DNA of 35,550 nucleotides from an uncultured Eubacteriales bacterium (GTDB lineage Bacteria; Bacillota; Clostridia; Lachnospirales; Bianqueaceae), in contig CABUPM010000009.1 of NCBI GenBank assembly GCA_902493345.1, positions 1 through 35,550 on the forward strand, in the 5' to 3' direction. Numbering within the stretch: the first letter of the stretch is position 1; each line of letters begins with the position of its first letter. The notes under the pieces were generated by a model. That model searched no databases, was not told where the DNA came from, and saw only the letters and a list, made by a program, of their open reading frames with translations. Shown here piece after piece: positions 14,691-22,888 of the stretch. The position numbers and the translations under genes were made by a program.

Positions 14691-15452
14691 TCATGCATAA
14701 ACTACCTGCACGCCTGCCTTTTCCAACATCTCCTCGGCGCCCTTGTCCAGAGGCTCATCTGTCACCAGCATATCGATCTCCGAACACGCCAATGTCCGGA
14801 CAAAAGACCGTTTGCCAAACTTGGTGTGGTCCGCGACCACAATCACTTTTTCCGCATTCTGACGCATTTTTTTCTTGACAAAAGCCTCGCGTTCATGCGG
14901 CTCAAAAGTTCCTTGTCCCAAATCGAACGCCTTGCATCCGATGATCGCCTTATTGACATAATACCTGTCCAGCGCCGTCTCCGCCGCCGTGCCGATCAAG
15001 GACATGATACTGGGACGCAGCGTCCCGCCGGTCACAATAATCTCAATGTTCTCCAGCGCCGCTACCTCCAGAGGAATTCTCACCGAATTGGTAATGATCG
15101 TCACCTTTTTCCGGATATTGCGCGCGACAAACATGGAAGTCGTACTGGAATCCAGCATCAGCGTCTCGTTATCCCCGATCATATCCGCGACCTTACGGGC
15201 AATCCGCCGCTTTCCCTCCAGGTTCTGCGTCTCCCGTACATGAATGGACAGATCGCTGGCATTGTTCTGCGCCAATACCGCGCCGCCGTAGGTCCTTGTG
15301 ACATAGCCTTCGCTCTCCAGCTTTTCCAGATCCCGCCGGATCGTTTCCTCCGTTACCTGAAACTCCTCCGCGAGCTCCGTCACTCGAACACTTGTCTTTT
15401 TCTGGATTCTATCCAGTATTACCGCACGCCGGTCCATCGCCAGCATATTCAT
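14691..15452 (-). CDS. DeoR-family transcriptional regulator
   Basis: 253 residues. The N-terminal winged helix is VRVTELAEEFQVTEETIRRDLEKLESEGYVTRTYGGAVL (about 22-60). The C-terminal sugar-phosphate sensor domain has the usual LDSSTTSMFVARNI, IITNSVRIPLEVA, VTGGTLRPS and VADHTKFGKRSF. DeoR proteins mostly repress sugar genes and respond to phosphorylated intermediates. Placed 26 bp after rhamnulokinase, it probably controls rhaB, and perhaps the BMC operon, using rhamnulose-1-phosphate or DHAP as signal. That target set is an inference. Confidence 0.92.
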   Translation of the reverse strand: MNMLAMDRRAVILDRIQKKTSVRVTELAEEFQVTEETIRRDLEKLESEGYVTRTYGGAVLAQNNASDLSIHVRETQNLEGKRRIARKVADMIGDNETLMLDSSTTSMFVARNIRKKVTIITNSVRIPLEVAALENIEIIVTGGTLRPSIMSLIGTAAETALDRYYVNKAIIGCKAFDLGQGTFEPHEREAFVKKKMRQNAEKVIVVADHTKFGKRSFVRTLACSEIDMLVTDEPLDKGAEEMLEKAGVQVVYA

Positions 15453-15478
15453 GGCTGTGTCCTGCCTTTCCCTGTTAC

Positions 15479-16900
15479 TTACGGCTCATAGACCTTGAGC
15501 GGGAAGGAGCGGGCGATCAGCTCTCGCCCTTCCTTCAGGGAATTCAGCTGTCCCAGCGCCTTCATCTGCATCAGTACAGAACCCGCTACCGCGGCTTCGA
15601 TGGGGCCGGTCACCAGCTTCTTTCCGCTCTCTCTGGCCAAGGTCCGGCACAGGAATTCATCCTGAATTCCGCCGCCTACCATATGGATATCTGTTGCCTT
15701 CCGTCCTGTCAGCTTCTCCAGACTCTCCGCATGAACCTTGATCTTCTGCGCCAATCCGTTATACGCGGCCATCGCAATCTCTCCGATCGTCTCCGGGCGG
15801 CCCTGTCCGTGCGCTTCACAGTAATCCTGCACAGCCTTAACCATATTCATCGGCGCCGCGAAGCACTCTTCGTCCGGATCAATCGTAAAGTCACGGCGCT
15901 GCGCGGACGATGCCGCCGCGATGATCTCCGGGAAGCCCAGCTGCGGATCTGTCTCGTTCCACTTTTTCTTCAGCTGCTGCAAAATCCACAGTCCGGTAAT
16001 ATTCTTAAGGAAGCGGATCGTTCCCTCAACACCGCCCTCATTGGTAAAGTTATACCGCAGAGAATCCTCGGTAATCACCGGCTCCGCCATCTCCATGCCG
16101 ATCAGCGCCCATGTGCCGCTGCTCAAAAAGATGCTGTTCTCTCCGGCCAGAGGCGTACCGCAGACGGCCGACGCCGTATCATGACTGCCAACCGCGATTA
16201 CGGGGACCTTCTTCATCCCGGTCTCTTCCATAATCTCTTCTGTCAACTCTCCAATCACCGTTCCCGGCTGTACCATCGGTGCGAAAAGATCACGGCGGAT
16301 ACCGATCTCTTCCAGAATCTTATCAGAAAACTCTCTCTTGCGGGCATCCAGGAGCTGCCCTGTCGACGCGATCGAATACTCGCACACCTTCTTGCCTGTC
16401 AGGAAATACGAAAACAGATCCGGCATGAAAAGAACCGTCTGTGCCGCGTCCACAATATAGCTGCGGTGCTTGACATCATAATAGAGCTGATAGATCGTGT
16501 TAAAATCCAGCTTCTGAATTCCGGCGATCTGATAGCACTCCTCAAAGCTCCACTTCTGATCCATCTCCGCCATAGCTCCGGCATTCTTAGGATCCCGGTA
16601 GCAGAACGGATTGGAGATCAAACGTCCGTCTCCGTCCAGATATCCGTAGTCTACGCCCCAGGTATCGATTCCGATTCCCGCAATCTCTATGTCCAAACGA
16701 GCCGCTTTCTTCAGTCCCTGCTTCATCTCATGAAACAATCTTGGAAAATCCCAATAGAAATGGCCGTTCATCCAGACCGGCTCATTGGGGAACCGATGAA
16801 TCTGCTCCAGACTGAGCTTCTCTCCATCATATACCGCAAGCATCAGACGTCCGGAGGACGCGCCGAAATCAAATGCCAAATACGCAGTATTCTTACCCAT
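15479..16900 (-). CDS. rhaB: Rhamnulokinase
   Basis: 473 residues; start at 16900 after GAGGGACAGT. FGGY-type sugar kinase: AFDFGASSGR (phosphate 1), DTWGVDYGYLD, VGSHDTASAVCGTPL and SSGTWALIG, plus NFTNEGGVEGTIRFLKNITGLWILQ, which is characteristic of rhamnulokinases. It phosphorylates L-rhamnulose to L-rhamnulose-1-phosphate with ATP, the substrate of the aldolase that opens the BMC operon 6 kb away. It forms a two-gene unit with deoR under its own promoter. L-rhamnose isomerase and a sugar transporter are not next to it. Confidence 0.94.
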   Translation of the reverse strand: MGKNTAYLAFDFGASSGRLMLAVYDGEKLSLEQIHRFPNEPVWMNGHFYWDFPRLFHEMKQGLKKAARLDIEIAGIGIDTWGVDYGYLDGDGRLISNPFCYRDPKNAGAMAEMDQKWSFEECYQIAGIQKLDFNTIYQLYYDVKHRSYIVDAAQTVLFMPDLFSYFLTGKKVCEYSIASTGQLLDARKREFSDKILEEIGIRRDLFAPMVQPGTVIGELTEEIMEETGMKKVPVIAVGSHDTASAVCGTPLAGENSIFLSSGTWALIGMEMAEPVITEDSLRYNFTNEGGVEGTIRFLKNITGLWILQQLKKKWNETDPQLGFPEIIAAASSAQRRDFTIDPDEECFAAPMNMVKAVQDYCEAHGQGRPETIGEIAMAAYNGLAQKIKVHAESLEKLTGRKATDIHMVGGGIQDEFLCRTLARESGKKLVTGPIEAAVAGSVLMQMKALGQLNSLKEGRELIARSFPLKVYEP

Positions 16901-16945
16901 ACTGTCCCTCCTCAATGTTGTTTTATTTGGCTTTATGTTGGATTT

Positions 16946-16974
16946 ATTATAACATACCTCCGAAAAAATGACAA
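16946..16974 (-). promoter_or_regulatory. Promoter of rhaB-deoR
   Basis: TTGTCA (16969-16974) and TATAAT (16946-16951), 17-bp spacer, immediately after the stop of the upstream DUF1593 gene. In the leader CAACAT occurs twice exactly 20 bp apart (16915-16920 and 16935-16940), a possible DeoR site. Confidence 0.75.
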
Positions 16975-16981
16975 GATAATT

Positions 16982-18214
16982 TTAGAGGCATCTCTCCAGA
17001 CGTCTCGCGAAATCATCCAGGAAGTCCCGTCTCCAGCAGCTGACGGTCTTGGCCCCCATATGTACTCCTTCTGCCTGTGCCGGACCCAATACATCCGACC
17101 ACCACTGCGTCAGATTGCCTGCTTCCGGCTTCCGAGTCTGCGGATTCTCCGGCACTGACCGGAAGGCTCCGCTCTGTCCATCCAGCTCCGGAATCGCGCT
17201 GTGGATCACGTAATGCCAATCCCGTACTTCCTTAGGAACAAAACGGATCCCATAACGCCCATTTCCCAGATAATATCCATTGAATTCCTGTCCCTGCTCC
17301 ACCATCACAAAAGCTGGTGTATCCGGATCGATACCGCACTCCGTTCCGTCCAGGAGAATCTCCAGTGTACCAAAGACTTCAATCGTATCCTCCAATGTCG
17401 GATGGCCAAAGCAGGTCTTGCGCATGATGTCGCCTACTCGCTCAAACTGTCCGCCCCAGCTGGGATTTTCCGGATTCTCCGGTGTTCCTCTCAGAAGCCA
17501 CGCTACTGAAGGCGTATCGCCCATCTTGATTACACCGCCCAGATGCTTGGCAAAATACTCTCCGATCGCGCCATGTCCGGCGCCGAAAGTGCTGACAAAG
17601 GATTTGTTTCCCCATGGCGCATTCTGGATGCCTCCGTTGAACCAGCCGCGATAGGTGGAATTGTTTTCAATCATCCACAGGTCCGGGAAATTCTGCCGGA
17701 TATATTCATAAGCATTGGGCCCCCACTTTTTGTTCGGGCCTCCGATATAATATACCCGCAGCTTAGGCGCGATCTCCGGCGCGTCATGCAGCGCCTGCGC
17801 CAAGTCCTCCAGAAGCCCCCACATCAAAAGATACAGCGGACGCGAATCCTCCTTTTTCGCGCAGCGGATAATCCATTCCGACGCTTCATTGGGCACCGTA
17901 TAGCCTCTATACGGCGCGATATCCACCGCTCCCTGCTTGGTCATCTCCCGCAGACTCTCCGGCGAAGGATACTTCTCCGAATACGTGAGGAGCTTCGGAT
18001 AATCCTTCTCATACTGATCAATCGCGGTAAAAATATCCTGTACTCTGCCCGGTCCCCATGCGGAAGAGATCAGTCCTTCCGTATCAAAGAGATCAGAATA
18101 TAACAGATAATGCGCCATCGATTGAAAATCATCCGGATCGCTTCCTCCGATATCCGTCGTTACAATCACTCTGTACCGTTCCCCTGACAATGCTCCTACA
18201 TTTCCCAGCTCCAT
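16982..18214 (-). CDS. Nucleoside-hydrolase-like DUF1593 protein
   Basis: 410 residues without a signal peptide. The N-terminal domain (about 12-300) resembles inosine-uridine nucleoside hydrolases and starts with the acidic metal-binding motif TTDIGGSDPDDFQSM (about 19-33). Other marks are PLYLLMWGLLEDLAQAL and FGAGHGAIGEYF. A C-terminal beta domain follows (VMVEQGQEFNGYYLGNGRYG to the end). DUF1593 proteins often accompany plant-polysaccharide genes, and the true substrate is not known; hydrolysis of an N- or O-glycoside is plausible. It is intact, with a frame starting 1 bp after the stop of a broken paralogue and ending at the rhaB promoter. Confidence 0.8.
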   Translation of the reverse strand: MELGNVGALSGERYRVIVTTDIGGSDPDDFQSMAHYLLYSDLFDTEGLISSAWGPGRVQDIFTAIDQYEKDYPKLLTYSEKYPSPESLREMTKQGAVDIAPYRGYTVPNEASEWIIRCAKKEDSRPLYLLMWGLLEDLAQALHDAPEIAPKLRVYYIGGPNKKWGPNAYEYIRQNFPDLWMIENNSTYRGWFNGGIQNAPWGNKSFVSTFGAGHGAIGEYFAKHLGGVIKMGDTPSVAWLLRGTPENPENPSWGGQFERVGDIMRKTCFGHPTLEDTIEVFGTLEILLDGTECGIDPDTPAFVMVEQGQEFNGYYLGNGRYGIRFVPKEVRDWHYVIHSAIPELDGQSGAFRSVPENPQTRKPEAGNLTQWWSDVLGPAQAEGVHMGAKTVSCWRRDFLDDFARRLERCL

Positions 18215-18215
18215 T

Positions 18216-19440
18216 TTACTTTTCCTCCTCGCATCTCGCTAATCTTTCCGCAAAATCCTGTAAAAACTCTCTTCTGTAAGTATTCACCAATCTGGTTCCT
18301 CGATGTATGCCTTCCGCATACTCCGGATCCAGCATATCTGACCACCAGTTTTTGAGCTGTGTCCCTTCACGGGAAGCCTGCCTCTCCGGCACTGCCGTAA
18401 AGCTTCCGCTAAGGCCGTCAAGTTCCGAAATCCGGCTCCTGATCCGATACGTAACGTCCCCCGGCTCCCTCACCAGAAAACGGACACGGTACTCTCCCCG
18501 TCCCTGGTAATATCCCTGGAACGGAACGTCCCGAACATACATTGTCAATACCGGCTGATCCGGATTTATCTCCTGTTCCGGTCCCGCAAGGACCAGTTCC
18601 GCCGCCTCAAACATCTCCACCTGCTGTTCTAAATTCATCGGATGTCGGAAACTTTCTCCGGGCATCTGGCCGACCCTGACAAATCTTCCGCCCCAGCCGG
18701 ACTCCTCCGGCCGTTCCGGATTGCCCTTTAAGAGCCAGGCAACCGTGGGCGTATCTCCCATCTTGATCTGTCCGGACAAAAGTCCGGCAAAGTAATCTCC
18801 AAGCGCTCCATGCCCCGCGGCATACCGGCTCACAAAGCTTCGATTGCCCCAGTCTCCGGTCTGATCGCCTCCTACAAACCATCCCCGGTAGGTAGAATTA
18901 TCCTCAATCATCCACAACTCCGGATAGTTTCTGCGGATATACTCATATGCGTTCAGCCCGCACATCTTGTTGTATCCGCCAATATAATGCACCCGCAGCT
19001 TCGACAGGATCTCCGGCGCGTCATGCAGTGCCTGCGCCAAATCCTCCAAAAGTCCCCACATCAAAAGATACAGCGGACGAGGGTCCTCCTTTTTCGCGCA
19101 GCGGATGATCCACTCCGATGCCTCACTGGGCGTCGTATACCCCTTATACGGCGCAATCTCTGTCGCCCCCTGTTTGGTGATACTACGCAGATATTCCGGC
19201 GCCGGATATCGTTCCGAATCCTTCCGAAGCTTTGGATAATCCTGTTCATAGCAGATGCCCGTCCCTTTCCCCAAGGCGAAGAGATCAGTCCCTCGGTGTC
19301 AAAAAGATCGGAATACAGCAGATAATGCACCATGGACTGATCATCATCCTCGTCCGTTCCGCCGATATCCGTGGTCACAATTACCCGGTATCTCTCCCCG
19401 GCCAGTGCGCCATGAACCTGCGCCGTCCTATCCTCTTTCA
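18216..19440 (-). pseudogene. Second DUF1593 gene, frameshifted and fused to the GNAT before it
   Basis: A close paralogue of the next gene. Its N-terminus, ALAGERYRVIVTTDIGGTDEDDDQSMVHYLL, is read in the frame of the upstream GNAT, without its own start. Near 19255-19275 the frame breaks after ISSPWGKGR. The remainder (YEQDYPKLRKDSERYPAPEYL... to the stop at 18216) is in another frame. Compared with the intact copy, about 9 residues (VQDIFTAID) are missing at the break, so a small out-of-frame deletion inactivated it. The remaining C-terminal ORF from 19274 lacks the metal-binding motif. Confidence 0.8.
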
Positions 19441-19969
19441 TCCGTTCATATTGCTCCCGGCTCAGGCAGTTTATATAGTTGTTTCTATTCTCGCCCAGTA
19501 CCGGAACGTTCCTGCAGATATGGTGATACCGGAATCCTAACTTTTCCTGAACTCTTCTGGAACGCTCATTGCCTTCATAATAGCCGCACCAGACTCTGGA
19601 CATGCCCAACTCCTCAAAAGCATACCGGAGCAGCTCCGCCGCGGCCTCGGACATGTATCCCTGCCCCCAGAAGCTTTGTCCCAGCCAATATCCCAGCTCA
19701 CACTCATCCGCTCGCTGTACAATAGCGCTCGTTCCGTAGAGCATCAGCTCAATCGCCCCGATCGGGATGTCGCTGTCCCGCTCACAGATGGCATAGCATT
19801 CCGGACGGGACAGAATATTCCGGATGGTCCATAGGCTCTCCTCCACATCCTTATGGGGCGCCCACCCGGCAGCCGGACCAACCTTGGGGTCTCTGGCCAA
19901 CTCATATAGCTTTTCCGCGTCCGTCTCCCGCCAACGCCTGAAGCGCAGACGCTTTGTCGTCCATTCCAT
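19441..19969 (-). CDS. GNAT acetyltransferase (RimJ/RimL-like), read through into DUF1593
   Basis: From the ATG at 19969 (AGGAG upstream): MEWTTKRLRFRRWRETDAEKLYEL, then IGAIELMLYG, ELGYWLGQSFWGQGYMSEAAAELLRYAFEELGM (acetyl-CoA P-loop) and GNERSRRVQEKLGFRYHH. This is the RimJ/RimL-type N-acetyltransferase pattern (GNAT part about residues 1-175). There is no stop at its normal end: after REQYERMKEDRTAQ the frame runs straight into the broken DUF1593 sequence and stops at 19061. The GNAT domain itself seems intact. Substrate unknown. Confidence 0.8.
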
Positions 19970-19990
19970 TCTTGCTGACTCCTTTAATAT

Positions 19991-20491
19991 TTATAAACAC
20001 CTCTGTGCTATAATTACTGTGTAAAGATCCGTATCATATGTGATTCCCGTCTCCCGAAAACCATTCTTATGCCAGAAATGCTCCGCCTGCGGATTTCCCT
20101 TGACCCAGCCCAGCCGAACCCCTGTGTATCCGATACTTTTCAGGAAATCACACAAGTCCTGAATCATCCTGCTGCCGACTCCCTGATTCTGAACCTGTAC
20201 CGCCGTCATAAAAAAGCCTATAAACATGGTTTTCTCATCCGGGTATGCCGCAATCAGATCCATTACCGCAGCCAATTCATCTCCGTCATAGTAGCCTACA
20301 TAATACTTGTCATCCATGCCCTTACCAGGCGGCAGGGCCTGCATATCTCTCATGATACTTTGTTCCGTTACAAGCGGCGGACAATACTGGTAATACAGAT
20401 CATTTTCCCTACACAGCGCATAAACCGTCGAAATCTCCTCTATAGTCAGGCGACGTACTGTATAATGGTCTGAAAAAAGAGTTGTATCCAT
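19991..20491 (-). CDS. GNAT-family N-acetyltransferase
   Basis: 166 residues: MDTTLFSDHYTVRRLTIEEISTVYALC, KYYVGYYDGDELAAVMDLI, GFFMTAVQVQNQGVGSRMIQDLCDFL (acetyl-CoA P-loop Q-x-x-G-x-G) and NPQAEHFWHKNGFRETG. A complete GNAT fold. Its own promoter lies at 20536-20564. It is 21 bp ahead of the next GNAT and probably co-transcribed with it and the DUF1593 genes. Substrate unknown. Confidence 0.85.
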   Translation of the reverse strand: MDTTLFSDHYTVRRLTIEEISTVYALCRENDLYYQYCPPLVTEQSIMRDMQALPPGKGMDDKYYVGYYDGDELAAVMDLIAAYPDEKTMFIGFFMTAVQVQNQGVGSRMIQDLCDFLKSIGYTGVRLGWVKGNPQAEHFWHKNGFRETGITYDTDLYTVIIAQRCL

Positions 20492-20535
20492 CTATATCAC
20501 CACGCTTTCCGAATTTTCATTTTATAATGGTCTAT

Positions 20536-20564
20536 AGTATACCATGTTCTTCCCGCTTTTGCAA
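20536..20564 (-). promoter_or_regulatory. Promoter of the GNAT/DUF1593 gene group
   Basis: Minus strand TTGCAA (20559-20564) and TATACT (20536-20541) with a 17-bp spacer, about 45 bp before the GNAT start. Confidence 0.65.
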
Positions 20565-20590
20565 TTCTGGATTCGGAGAACTCGTAGAAC

Positions 20591-20617
20591 GAAAAACAGC
20601 CCTGATTGTCAGGGCTG
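20591..20617 (-). terminator. Terminator after the cstA-type gene
   Basis: CAGCCCTG (20597-20604) and CAGGGCTG (20610-20617) form an 8-bp stem with a 5-nt loop, followed on the minus strand by TTTTTCG. Confidence 0.8.
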
Positions 20618-20640
20618 CCTTCATCCTATTCTATTCCATT

Positions 20641-22383
20641 TTATTTTACAACCGCCTGCTCGCTGCCCTTCTTGCTCTTGGCATAACTCTTCAGGGAGTG
20701 AACCACAATTGTTACTCCCAATACCATAAGCAACACCGCAATGATCAGCTGAAGTCCATTCGCGAAGAATACTGCGCCCCATGTCGTCTCTCCGGCCGGG
20801 ATACCCACAGAGGCAGCCGCGCCGATCGCTTTCACCATTGCGATCATTCTCTGAACCAGCGCTGTGAACGTAACGCAAAGCATGATCACAAGCGGCGGAA
20901 AGAGCATCTTATTGCTGCGTCCCGTAACCTTCAGGAAGACGCACAGGGTGATCAGCACCAAGGCGCTAAGAAGCTGGTTGGCAGATCCAAACAGCGGCCA
21001 GATATTGGAGTAACCGACCTTGGTCAGCACATAGCCGAAGACCAGTGTCACTACAGTAGAGAAATATGTATTGCAGAAGAGTTTCCGCCAGGGTTTGGCG
21101 TTCTTCATATCATCCACGGAGAACAGCTCCTGAAAGCTCATACGGCCGATTCGGGCTACCGCGTCCAGACTGGTCAGCGCCAAGGCGGACACGCACATCG
21201 TCATAAACACTGTTGCCGCATACGCAGGCATACCGAACATCTCAAAAAATCCGGCCACACCGCGGCTGAAGATCTGGAACGGAGTTCCGGCGGCCGGCGT
21301 TCCATCCGCTGCCGCTGCCGCTCCTGCCACACACAGTGCCAGTACTGCCAGCAGGCTCTCCAGCACCATCGCGCCGTATCCTACTTTCAGCATATCCTTT
21401 TCGTTTTCTACGGTCTTAGAGGAAGTTCCGGAAGAGACCAGGCTATGGAATCCGGATACCGCACCGCAGGCTACCGTAACAAAAAGGATGGGGAAAAGTG
21501 TACCCATTTTCTCATTGTTAAAGCCGGTAAATACCGGAAGATTCATGGTAGGATGCGCAACCAGCAGACCGATGACCGCCCCGGCAATCATGAAGATAAA
21601 CATAAAGGTCGTCATATAATCCCGCGGCTGCTTCAGGAGCCACATGGGCAGGACGGCCGCAAAGAAGATATAAATAAAGGTGATATAGCTCCAGGCTTCC
21701 TTATCCAGGATTACAGGGCAGCTCATACCCACCGCAAAGGATGCCGCGATGCATACAAGGCCCAGCAGCGCTTCCTTCCACCCGGAGAGGTTCAGCTTTT
21801 TCTGCAGGATTCCAAAGACTACAGCGAAGACCATGAACATGATGGATACCATACCGGCCGCTCCGTTGACACTGGCCGCATCGGACAGGGCGCTCACGCC
21901 GTCAACCACCGTATACGCGTTAAAGGTCCCGGCTACCATGTCCGCAAATGCCGCGATAACGATCAGCGTAAACAGCCAGCTGAACAGCAGGAACAGCTTC
22001 CGGCCCGTCTTGCCGATATACTTTTCGATCAGCATACCCATGGACTTGCCGTCATTCTTGACCGAAGCATACAGAGCGCCGAAGTCGGTAACCGCGCCAA
22101 AGAACACGCCTCCCAGCAGTACCCACAGCAGTACCGGCAGCCATCCGAAAGCAGCGGCCTGAATGGCTCCTGTTACAGGCCCCGCGCCTGCAATCGAGGA
22201 AAACTGATGGCTAAATACAGTCCATCCCTTGGTCGGCACATAATCCTTACCGTCATTCAAACGTACGGCCGGTGTCTTTGCCTTGGGATCAATGCCCCAC
22301 TTCTTGGCCAGCCAACGTCCGTAGAGCAGATAGGCTGAAAACAGAAAAACAACCGCGATCAAAACGATTACCAAAGTGTTCAT
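20641..22383 (-). CDS. cstA: CstA-family transporter (carbon starvation protein A)
   Basis: 580 residues with many membrane helices, beginning MNTLVIVLIAVVFLFSAYLLYGRWLAKKWGID. Family marks are the N-terminal DYVPTKGWTVFSHQFSSIAGAGPVTG (about 48-73), GGVFFGAVTDFGALYASVKNDG, GAVSGFHSLVSSGTSSKT and FGSANQLLSALVLI. CstA/BtsT proteins take up pyruvate or peptides. It is monocistronic, with its own terminator. A long structured leader with a T-box and a terminator precedes it, which points to control by the charging of a tRNA and hence to peptide or amino acid uptake rather than pyruvate; this is inference. Confidence 0.92.
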   Translation of the reverse strand: MNTLVIVLIAVVFLFSAYLLYGRWLAKKWGIDPKAKTPAVRLNDGKDYVPTKGWTVFSHQFSSIAGAGPVTGAIQAAAFGWLPVLLWVLLGGVFFGAVTDFGALYASVKNDGKSMGMLIEKYIGKTGRKLFLLFSWLFTLIVIAAFADMVAGTFNAYTVVDGVSALSDAASVNGAAGMVSIMFMVFAVVFGILQKKLNLSGWKEALLGLVCIAASFAVGMSCPVILDKEAWSYITFIYIFFAAVLPMWLLKQPRDYMTTFMFIFMIAGAVIGLLVAHPTMNLPVFTGFNNEKMGTLFPILFVTVACGAVSGFHSLVSSGTSSKTVENEKDMLKVGYGAMVLESLLAVLALCVAGAAAAADGTPAAGTPFQIFSRGVAGFFEMFGMPAYAATVFMTMCVSALALTSLDAVARIGRMSFQELFSVDDMKNAKPWRKLFCNTYFSTVVTLVFGYVLTKVGYSNIWPLFGSANQLLSALVLITLCVFLKVTGRSNKMLFPPLVIMLCVTFTALVQRMIAMVKAIGAAASVGIPAGETTWGAVFFANGLQLIIAVLLMVLGVTIVVHSLKSYAKSKKGSEQAVVK

Positions 22384-22438
22384 GTTTGCTTCCTTCTTTT
22401 CATGTTGGATTTTCTTTCTCAGTCAAATATCCGGCGCA

Positions 22439-22768
22439 ATAAAAAACTTCGTCTTCACACAAAGAATCTATAGACTCTTTGCGCAAAGACGAAGGTATGA
22501 TTGCCTGATTGGCACCTAACTTCCGCGTTACCACTCTGCTTGCCGGTATATTACCAGCCGCTCTGCCACCACCCGAATATCCGGAGAGTGTGCCCTGTTA
22601 ACGGTGGGTTCCGTCTTCCGCTACTTGGGAGTGATACCCGTTTGCCGAAGCTGCTCGCAGGGGATAGCGAACCCGTGCCTTGCTGCCGTCTCTCACAACC
22701 GACGGCTTTCTGTGAGCGGTGATCCGGGAGAAGTCATGTCCTGTTCCCTACATTTAACTGATGAAATT
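22439..22768 (-). ncRNA. T-box riboswitch leader of the cstA-type gene
   Basis: On the minus strand the leader runs from about 22768. A stem-I apical region pairs GCCGTC with GACGGC (22685-22711). The T-box-like AGAGTGGTAACGCGG lies at 22523-22537, with TGGT to pair with a tRNA ending in ACCA. A terminator follows: CTTCGTCTT/AAGACGAAG (22486-22494 and 22447-22455) and a T-run. The order stem I, T-box, terminator is as in T-box riboswitches. CCCG/CGGG and CAGG/CCTG stems bracket a candidate specifier loop TTCGCTATCC; GCU (Ala) or UUC (Phe) are the best codon candidates, but this is not resolved. Confidence 0.7.
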
Positions 22769-22774
22769 ATCCAT

Positions 22775-22803
22775 ATAATACACACCTGCATGGCATTTGT
22801 CAA
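22775..22803 (-). promoter_or_regulatory. Promoter of the T-box/cstA transcript
   Basis: Minus strand TTGACA (22798-22803) and TATTAT (22775-22780), 17-bp spacer. It implies a leader of about 385 nt before the cstA start. Confidence 0.75.
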
Positions 22804-22888
22804 TTCCATTTTCACAGTTTTTTACACTTTGTCACATCTGATAACACTTTATCACTTTAAAGCGGTTTGTATGGAAAATTTGTACAAA

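Noticed and set aside
15392..17158. 588-residue plus-strand open frame opposite rhamnulokinase
   Set aside because: Composition is Arg/His/Leu-rich shadow sequence over rhaB and its promoter; no ribosome site or motif.
20482..22338. 618-residue plus-strand open frame opposite cstA
   Set aside because: Rich in His, Gln and Arg with no fold signal, and exactly antisense to a strong membrane-protein gene.
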